A DNA stretch of 64,000 nucleotides from Rhodobacterales bacterium. Its GTDB lineage: Bacteria > Pseudomonadota > Alphaproteobacteria > Rhodobacterales > Rhodobacteraceae. Made by a program: the position numbers and the translations under genes. This document shows positions 58,107 through 64,000 of this stretch, one piece after another. Under the pieces are notes generated by a model. The model was not told the origin of the DNA. It did not search any database and was given only the letters and a program-made list of their open reading frames with translations. Location of the stretch: positions 30,596 through 94,595 of the forward strand of contig JAJNPS010000031.1 in assembly GCA_021155205.1 (NCBI GenBank), given 5' to 3'. Every line of letters begins with the position of its first letter. Position 1 is the stretch's first letter.

Positions 58107-59432
58107 TCAGGGGAAGGACTTGCCTTCGTAGGTCCGGGCAAAACGCGCCAGAAGTTCATTCCCGCGCGACACTGCAGTATCCAGCGCCTCTTTCATCGGC
58201 TTTTGTCCGGCCAGTGCTGCCTCGACCTCGGCGGTCCATTCGGCGCGGATCTGGATCATGCTGCCCAGACGGATACCGCGGGTCAGTTCGGTCGGTTCCG
58301 ACCAGGTCAGCGACTTCATCGCGATGTCGCGGTTGATGTAGGGCGCCTTCTTGTAGAAACCCTCCGCCTTCAGCGCCTCGTAGGTCGATTTCGTCACCGG
58401 GATATAGCCCGAGTTCTCCAGCAGGAACTGCTGTTCCGGCTTGGTCGCGAGGAAGGCGAGATAGTTGGCCGCCGCCTTGTATTCGTCATCGGTCTTGCCC
58501 GACAGCACCCAGAGCGAGGCGCCGCCCACGACGGTGTTCTTGCGCTCCACCCCTTCGTAGGTCGGGATGATCTGCACATCCCAGCCGAAGGTCGGCTTCA
58601 GCTTGCTGATCGTGTTGTGGTCGGCGATCGACGAGAAGAAGATCGAGCATTCGCCTTCGACAAAGCTGTCGCGGGCAGTCTTGCCGGCGGCCTGGGTGCG
58701 CAAAAGCGCATAGCCTTCCGCCAGCCAGCGCTGGATGTTTTCCATGTGCTTGACGTGCAGCGTGGTGTTGAACAGAAGCACCGTATCCAGCCCGTCATAG
58801 CCGTTGTTGTTCGACGCGACCGGCACATTGTTGGCCATCGAGAACTGCTCGAGGTCGATCCAGGACGACGGCGCATAGGCCAGGCTGCACGCCTGCCCGC
58901 TGGCTTTCAGGGCCTTGAACGCGGCTTCCATGCCTTCCCAGGTGATCGGCGCCTCGGTGATGCCGGCCTTCGCGAACTGGTCCTTGTTGTAGTAGTAGAC
59001 CGGCGTGGACGAGTTCCACGGCATCGAGAAGAACTCGCCCGACTTCGACGAATAGTAGTTGGCGATGCCGGGAAAGTAGTCCGACCAGTCGATCGCCACG
59101 CCTGTGTCGGCCATCAGCTTGCTGACCGGATAGAACTCGCCCGACAGCATCAGGTCCGCGGTGCCTGCGTCGAACGCCTGGACGATGGTCGGCTGCTTGC
59201 CGGCGCGGAAGGCCGCGATCGTGTTCTGCACGGCCTTTTCATAGCCGTCCTGACCGACGCAGACGGCCTCATACTGATCCTGCGAGGCGTTGAAGCGGTT
59301 GCATGTTTCCTGCACAACCTCGCCCAGGTCGCCGGTCAAGCCATACCAGTACTCGAACTTGACCTTTTCGGCAGAGGCAGTGCCGACGCTTGCCAGTAGA
59401 ATGGCGGCAACGGTCGCAATCTTGTGCGTCAT
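58107..59432 (-). CDS. ugpB: sn-Glycerol-3-phosphate ABC transporter substrate-binding protein
   Basis: 441-residue periplasmic binding protein. The signal peptide is MTHKIATVAAILLASVGTASA, and the mature start is KVKFEYWYGLTGDLGEVVQETCNRFNASQ. The UgpB-type ligand residues and the WNSSTPVYYYNKDQFAKAGI block are present. It captures glycerol-3-phosphate (and possibly glycerophosphodiesters) as phosphate and carbon sources. First gene of the minus-strand ugp operon, preceded by an AT-rich leader of about 220 bp. Confidence 0.93.
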   Translation of the reverse strand: MTHKIATVAAILLASVGTASAEKVKFEYWYGLTGDLGEVVQETCNRFNASQDQYEAVCVGQDGYEKAVQNTIAAFRAGKQPTIVQAFDAGTADLMLSGEFYPVSKLMADTGVAIDWSDYFPGIANYYSSKSGEFFSMPWNSSTPVYYYNKDQFAKAGITEAPITWEGMEAAFKALKASGQACSLAYAPSSWIDLEQFSMANNVPVASNNNGYDGLDTVLLFNTTLHVKHMENIQRWLAEGYALLRTQAAGKTARDSFVEGECSIFFSSIADHNTISKLKPTFGWDVQIIPTYEGVERKNTVVGGASLWVLSGKTDDEYKAAANYLAFLATKPEQQFLLENSGYIPVTKSTYEALKAEGFYKKAPYINRDIAMKSLTWSEPTELTRGIRLGSMIQIRAEWTAEVEAALAGQKPMKEALDTAVSRGNELLARFARTYEGKSFP

Positions 59433-59655
59433 TTTCCCGAGTCTCCGTCATGAAAGGGGGCCGCGTGCAGATCGCGGCATGGGTTCCAGATGACATCGGT
59501 CTGTGACATATGGATGAACGTCTGGCGAAAATTATTAATGGAAATCATATCATTAAGATAAAAATCTAACGTTCCCGCCGTGCTGCGCGCGGCGGGTCCT
59601 GATCATGAATAAAGCCGATGTGCGCCTCAGCGGGGCGCGCATGCGGTCAAATGGG
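59433..59655 (-). promoter_or_regulatory. ugpB leader and promoter region
   Basis: 223 bp with no gene. An AT-rich tract (59525-59570) contrasts with the surrounding GC-rich DNA. On the minus strand two TGTCA half-sites (ATGTCAC at 59503-59509 and ATGTCAT at 59490-59496) are spaced 13 bp apart rather than the 11 bp of a canonical Pho box. PhoB control of ugp is established in E. coli; here it is only a candidate. Confidence 0.35.
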
Positions 59656-60474
59656 TCACTCGGCCAGGCCGAGTGTCTGCAAGTGGCGCGCCGAGGGGAT
59701 CACGCCCGCCTTGTCGCGCAGTTCCAGGATCAACCGAGGGTTTGCCCCGGTTTGCGCGATTGCGTCAAAGACCGACGGCCACAGGATCGTGCCATGGCCG
59801 ATCTGCCAGTGCCGGTCGGCAAAGCCATCGGCATCCTGCAGATGCACATGCCCCAATCGCGACCCCGCGGCGCGCAGGAAAAAATCCACAGGCGGTGCCC
59901 CGGTCGACACATGGGCGTAATGCGCGTGGCCGGTGTCGACCGACAGTTCCAGCGCCTGCCAGTCCAGTGCTTCACACAGCATCGCGCGGTCGGCGGGTTC
60001 GACATCCTCGATGTTCTCCAAGACGAACGTCACGCCCATTTCGTCTGCCCGACCCAACACGGCGTTCAGCGTCTCGCGCGCCGCTGACAGCATCCGGTCG
60101 GTATCGTTCGGATAAAGACCCCGATGGTTGTAGCCCCAGGTCGTAAAGGGCGAATGGATCACCACATGCGTCCCGCCAATCGCCTCGCAGACATCCAGCG
60201 CCTGATGAAACCGGCGGGTGACAATCTTGCGCACTTCGGGTTCATAGGACGCGATGGTGAATCCCCAGAACGGGCCGTGGATCCCCAGCCGACCTTCGTG
60301 GCCATCGAGCAACTGCTTGGTCTCGGTGGCAAGGCCGGACCAATCGCCGTCCAGCACCTCCGCATCGACAAAGGCCTGCAGTTCTAAATCGCGCGGTGCC
60401 TCCAGCAGCCAGTCCCGATGGGCGGCAAGGCTGTCATGGTCAAGTGCAGCGCCGAGAATTGGTCGAGCAGTCAT
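59656..60474 (-). CDS. Sugar phosphate isomerase/epimerase-like TIM-barrel protein
   Basis: 272-residue xylose isomerase-like TIM-barrel (AP endonuclease 2 fold). Likely metal ligands are in THVVIHSPFTTWGYNH, VTFVLENIEDVEP, LSVDTGHAHYAHV and GHVHLQDADG. It belongs to the broad sugar phosphate isomerase/epimerase family, and no specific activity can be assigned. It lies upstream of ugpB on the same strand and could act on an imported glycerol-phosphate ligand. ATG at 60472-60474; the reading frame could also begin at a TTG 3 bp earlier. Confidence 0.8.
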   Translation of the reverse strand: MTARPILGAALDHDSLAAHRDWLLEAPRDLELQAFVDAEVLDGDWSGLATETKQLLDGHEGRLGIHGPFWGFTIASYEPEVRKIVTRRFHQALDVCEAIGGTHVVIHSPFTTWGYNHRGLYPNDTDRMLSAARETLNAVLGRADEMGVTFVLENIEDVEPADRAMLCEALDWQALELSVDTGHAHYAHVSTGAPPVDFFLRAAGSRLGHVHLQDADGFADRHWQIGHGTILWPSVFDAIAQTGANPRLILELRDKAGVIPSARHLQTLGLAE

Positions 60475-61000
60475 CAAGCGATCCTTTCAGCAATCCGTTT
60501 TCTGCCTGCAGGATTTCAGACGCTTGTAACTCAAAGATATCATGAGGAAGACAAACGCGACACGTTGTTCGGGACGGGTGAACAAGTGGCTTGTCTCGTC
60601 CAAACATCGGCTTCAACGTCAGAATCAGCTGTTCCGGATTCTAATCACAGGTGCTTTACCAAACGGCGGTGACGACGGCACTCCGTCCGGGTCACACCGC
60701 TCCGCTATCAGGTTCCGGCTTGCACCTGCCAGAACGACCGCCGCGCGCTGTTCTCAAAGTGTCTCGAAGTCACTGGCAATCCTCCCCACCACGAAGGACC
60801 CGACATGCCGTGATACTGCACCCCCTCAAGCCGTGCACGGTCCGGATGCCTGCGAGCCCGCATGGGAGTGCCGCTGTATTTGGGAGGTGCTGTCCTGATG
60901 GGCGGTGCTTGGCGGAACGGCGCCGGAGCTGGCTGCTTGCGGCAGCGGCGGTCGAAGCGCAGCTTCCTTTGCGGTGAAACGCAAGCGCAGGAGACATGAG
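60475..61000. other. Non-coding flank left of the IS110 transposase gene
   Basis: 526 bp without a supported gene. Most of it probably includes the left end of an IS110-family element, but I could not define the terminus because these elements lack clear inverted repeats. In some IS110-group elements the non-coding end upstream of the transposase encodes a structured guide (bridge) RNA. The remaining part is ordinary intergenic DNA upstream of the TIM-barrel gene. Confidence 0.4.
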
Positions 61001-62089
61001 ATGGAGTACTTTGCAGGCCTTGATGTGTCGCTGGACGAGACCGCGATCTGCGTGGTCACGGACGGCGGCGAGGTGGCGTTGCAGGCGTCGGTGGCGACCG
61101 ATCCGGCGATGATCGCCGGGGTGTTCGGACCCTGTGCCGGGCGCATCCGGCGTGTCGGCCACGAAGCAGGTTCGTTGTCGCCCTGGCTGCATCCCGAGCT
61201 GGTCGCGCTCGGCGTTCCGGCGGTGTGCCTGGAGACGCGGCATGTGCGCGCCGCGGTGGGTGCGCAGCGCAACAAGACCGACGCCGCAGACGCGCTCGGC
61301 ATCGCGCATCTGATGCGCACCGGTTGGTTCCGCCAGGCGCATGTCAAGACCGAGGCCTGCTACCGGATGCGGCTGTTGCTGTCGCAGCGTCGCAATCTCA
61401 AACGCAAGTTTCTCGACCTGGAGAACACCATCCGCCACTCGCTCAAGGTGTTCGGCATCCGGCTCGGCAAGGTCGGCCGCGGCGGGTTCGAGAGGGCAGT
61501 CCTGGAGGCGGTCGCAGGCGATGCGATGACGCTCGGGCTGATGCAGGCGATGCTGCGCGCCCGCGCCGCGCTGTGGGTCGAATATCTCGCGCTCAACAAG
61601 CTGGTGGTGCAGATCACCATGCGCGACGAACTTTGCCGCCGCTTCATGGCGATCCCCGGCGTCGGACCCGTCACCGCGCTCAGCTTCTCCACTGCGATCG
61701 AGGATCCGGCGCGCTTCCGGCGCTCGCGCGATGTTGCGGCCTACTTCGGCCTGACCTCCAAGCGATGGCAGTCGGGAACCTCGATCGACGTCAAGGGTCG
61801 CATCAGCAAGGCGGGCGATCCCGATGTCCGCCGCGCGCTCTATGAGGCGGCCTAGGCGATGCTGACGCGGTTCAAGGGCAGCGACATCCTCAAGAGCTGG
61901 GGGCTGAAGCTGGCGAAGACCAAATGCCATGCCAAGGCGCGCGTGGCGGTCGCCCGAAAGCTCGCCGTGGTGATGCACGCGATGTGGCGCGATGGCACCT
62001 TCTACGTCGGTGATCCGACCGCCAGCGCGCAGGATGTCGCCGCGCGGGCGACCGCCAAGGAGAAGCGGCTGAGCTATGCGCAGTCGTGA
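61001..62089 (+). pseudogene. IS110-family transposase gene split by an in-frame amber codon
   Basis: Coding part 1 (61001-61855, 284 residues) holds the DEDD RuvC-like domain (FAGLDVSLDETAICVV, KTDAADALGIAHL) and the transposase_20 domain with the reactive-Ser region GRISKAGDPDVRRAL. A TAG at 61853-61855 interrupts it; the same frame reopens at 61859 and runs to 62089 with AMLTRFKGSDILKSWGLKLAKTK, the normal family C-terminus. Either a nonsense mutation has inactivated the gene or readthrough makes full-length protein. The ATG at 61001 is preceded by AGGAGACATGAG. The opposite-strand 618-codon frame is a shadow. Confidence 0.88.
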
Positions 62090-62649
62090 TGATGAACAGG
62101 GTTTGCGCCGCCGGTTGAACGGCCGGACGCGCTGAGGAGGTCCGCGCAGGCGGATGAGAGATGGTACAGACCAGGAAGACGGGAAGCACGATATCTTGCC
62201 TGTGGCCGGCGCCCTCACCAGGGATGGCGGACCACGCTCGAATGCCTGTGATGCTGCCCCGTGAATCCGATAGCGACATGTGCCGCGACGGTTCGAAAGC
62301 TGCGCGAGCGCAGCGGCCACAGCCCGTCGATGAGCCCGGAGGAGTGCACGGCGTACCTGATCTCGATGACTTGCGGAGACCTCGCGGCACAGCGTGGAAT
62401 GGCGCATGCTGTAGTGGTAGAAAGGGAGAACGACGATGGCGAAGACGTGCAGAAAATCTGGCCCAAATAGGAGGGCCAAATAGGAGGGCGAGATAAAAGT
62501 GGCTCGCCTGTCGCTATCCAAGCCATTGGCATGGCTTGTCTTTCTCCGTGCCAGTCGGTCGCGTCGCGTGCCGCTCCTGCAAGATTTCGCAATGTTATCA
62601 AAGGGCTTTTCGGCACTCAGGGACAAATCTCAGCCACTATCAATCTGAC
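62090..62649. other. Non-coding flank right of the IS110 transposase gene
   Basis: 560 bp without a supported gene, between the transposase end and the relaxase gene. It probably contains the right end of the IS110 element, which in IS1111-group elements carries the guide (bridge) RNA. A perfect 13-bp tandem duplication lies near 62463-62488. Open frames here lack ribosome-binding sites and similarity. Confidence 0.4.
62463..62488. repeat. 13-bp tandem duplication
   Basis: CCAAATAGGAGGG occurs twice in exact tandem (62463-62475 and 62476-62488). It could mark an insertion junction or the end of the IS110 element. Confidence 0.7.
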
Positions 62650-63897
62650 ATGACGGATCAGGATGACTTCCGCATTCGACCTGGAAGTGGCCGCAGCACG
62701 CGTGCGCCCAAAACCAGAAGCTTCGTCAATCAGGTTCTGCGCGCGGCCAAGACAGCGGGCCACGTTTCCGGCTCCTCCCGATCCCGCCGCACATCGGGTC
62801 TCGGCCGCTCCAGCTTCGGTCGGGGCCGGATAAGCTTCAGCCGGTCCCGGCTGTTCAGCCCGACCCGGCGTGTCATCGTCAAAGCGCGGATCGTGCGCCA
62901 CAGCGGGCGGGCGTTTCGATCCGCGCCGATGTCGGCGCACCTGGCCTATCTCACGCGGGAGGGTGTCCAGCGCGACAGCGCCGAGGCCACTTTGTTCGAC
63001 ACTGAGAACGATAAAGTTGATGAACGGGATTTTGCCAAGCGCTGCCACCCGGATCGGCATCATTTCCGCTTCATCATCTCGCCGGAGGATGCCGCTGACA
63101 TGACCGACCTTCGTGCCTACACGCGGGACCTCGTGCAACAGATGGAGAAAGACCTCGGCACAGGGCTAGACTGGGTCGCAGTCGATCACTGGAACACCGA
63201 CAACCCGCACGTTCATCTGCTGGTTCGTGGTCAGGCAGACAATGGTGCCGATCTAGTTATCTCGCGCGACTATATCAGCCGGGGCCTGCGGTCGCGGGCA
63301 GAAGACCTTGTCGGGATCGAACTCGGGCCCAAGCCTGAACACGAAATCCGGACCGCCCTTAAGCGTGAGGTCACTGTGGAGCGCTGGACCAGGCTGGACC
63401 AGCAGCTGCGGTTTGCCGCCGATGAAACCGGACACGTCGATCTTCGACCGTTCGCCGGTTCTGGCGCTGATCGCGAGACACGCCGTCTCATGGTCGGTCG
63501 GTGTCAGCACCTTCAGAAAATGGGCCTCGCCCACCCAGTTGGCCCCGGCCAATGGGTCATTGGGCTCGAAGCCCAGCGCACCTTGCGCGATCTCGGCTTG
63601 CGGGGTGACATCATCAAGACGATGCATAAGGCTCTTTCGTCTCGGGGCAGTGACCGCGCCGTCGCCGACTACTGCATTGATGAGGCGGGTGCAGGGGGGC
63701 CGATTATCGGACGCCTCGTTGGCAAGGGCCTGCATGACGAACTGACCGGGGAGGCCTACGTCGTGATCGATGCCATGGACGGTCGCGCGCATCACATGAG
63801 GCTCAAAGGCGTTGAAGTCTTCGAGCACGCACCGACCCTTGGCGGCATCGTTGAGGTTCGCTGGACTTGCCCGGAAAATGTGGAGAGCACCAACTGA
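62650..63897 (+). CDS. VirD2/MobP-type relaxase with DUF3363-like C-terminus, truncated
   Basis: 415-residue relaxase. The N-terminal ~95 residues are Ser/Arg-rich. The catalytic region has HLAYLTREG (candidate Tyr), FRFIISPEDAADMTDLRAYTRDLVQQM, and the two-His motif NPHVHLLVRG with H187 and H189. The C-terminal DUF3363-like part begins near residue 245. Full-length relatives are about 600-700 residues, so this copy ends early with CPENVESTN and stop. A new IS3-type reading frame starts 18 bp later, suggesting truncation by that insertion. ATG 62650 matches the family start; the upstream extension is not conserved. Confidence 0.8.
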   Translation: MTDQDDFRIRPGSGRSTRAPKTRSFVNQVLRAAKTAGHVSGSSRSRRTSGLGRSSFGRGRISFSRSRLFSPTRRVIVKARIVRHSGRAFRSAPMSAHLAYLTREGVQRDSAEATLFDTENDKVDERDFAKRCHPDRHHFRFIISPEDAADMTDLRAYTRDLVQQMEKDLGTGLDWVAVDHWNTDNPHVHLLVRGQADNGADLVISRDYISRGLRSRAEDLVGIELGPKPEHEIRTALKREVTVERWTRLDQQLRFAADETGHVDLRPFAGSGADRETRRLMVGRCQHLQKMGLAHPVGPGQWVIGLEAQRTLRDLGLRGDIIKTMHKALSSRGSDRAVADYCIDEAGAGGPIIGRLVGKGLHDELTGEAYVVIDAMDGRAHHMRLKGVEVFEHAPTLGGIVEVRWTCPENVESTN

Positions 63898-63915
63898 GGA
63901 ACCAGGAGGTGTTCT

Positions 63916-64000
63916 ATGGGAAACGGGAACAGACCGACGCCGGAGTTTCGGCGTGAAGCGGTGCGGCTCGCACTGACCAGTGGCCGGACGCGGCGGGAGA
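63916..64000 (+). mobile_element. IS3-family transposase orfA, start only (runs off window)
   Basis: Twenty-eight codons of an orfA-type helix-turn-helix protein begin MGNGNRPTPEFRREAVRLAL and continue TSGRTRRE to the window edge. The pattern EFRREAVRLALTSG is typical of IS3-group (IS3/IS911-like) OrfA N-termini. AGGAGG stands 6 bp before the ATG at 63916. The element's left end probably lies between the relaxase stop and this ATG. Confidence 0.8.

Noticed and set aside
60770..62626. 618-codon minus-strand open frame spanning the IS110 transposase
   Set aside because: It stays open only because it complements the transposase reading; the plus strand has clear DEDD and transposase_20 motifs.
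1..64000. tRNA, rRNA or CRISPR arrays
   Set aside because: No cloverleaf with TTCRANY-type T-loop, no rRNA-like sequence, and no regularly spaced direct repeats were seen on reading through the intergenic parts.

Overview
The window reads as one chromosomal segment of a GC-rich alphaproteobacterium, most likely Rhodobacterales (Rhodobacteraceae/Roseobacter lineage). This rests on the protein families seen: an Anbu operon, an H-NOX/diguanylate cyclase pair, a PleD-like GGEEF protein, DUF1993 and DUF3572 proteins, an alphaproteobacterial phn cluster and typical LepA, UvrB and MetG. It also rests on intergenic hairpins of a kind I associate with that family. The assignment comes from recognition only; no database search was run. 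I see no rRNA, tRNA or CRISPR.

Layout. 0-4.2 kb holds a truncated PepF-type oligoendopeptidase and a ligase/exonuclease DNA-repair pair. 4.4-8.4 kb is a four-gene operon of ATP-grasp, alpha-E, transglutaminase and Anbu proteasome-like protease, ending at a decayed IS5-type remnant. 8.9-31.3 kb is mostly housekeeping and single genes: argF, argD, rpmB, a Ca2+/H+ antiporter-like protein, a sterol desaturase-like enzyme, lepA, small lipoproteins, an orphan ParA, a membrane-anchored NYN nuclease, uvrB, metG, an aldo/keto reductase, a lipocalin, and an HTH regulator divergent from a fatty-acid desaturase. 31.3-41.5 kb is rich in signalling: an EF-hand protein, an ECF sigma factor with a probable anti-sigma factor and a periplasmic metal-sensor-like protein, a PleD-like cyclase with altered receiver residues, an MttB-family methyltransferase, and an H-NOX-like protein that seems to have lost its haem ligands next to an HNOBA-GGDEF cyclase.

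42.0-59.4 kb is a phosphorus-scavenging island. phnC-phnD-phnE-phnE plus a hexapeptide acyltransferase handles phosphonate uptake. The divergent repressor gene phnF faces a C-P lyase operon (phnG-H-I-HAD-J-K-L-N), followed by an oppositely oriented DUF1045 gene and phnM. A convergent ugpB-A-E-C operon for glycerol-3-phosphate import closes the island. A perfect 28-bp inverted repeat lies between phnF and phnG. Terminator-like hairpins lie directly after both substrate-binding-protein genes (phnD and ugpB). No phnP is present; a HAD hydrolase and a two-HxT-motif DUF1045 protein are candidates for the missing phosphate-processing steps.

60.5-64 kb is mobile DNA: an IS110-family transposase gene split by an in-frame amber codon, with long non-coding flanks, then a relaxase that stops early next to the start of an IS3-family orfA running off the window.
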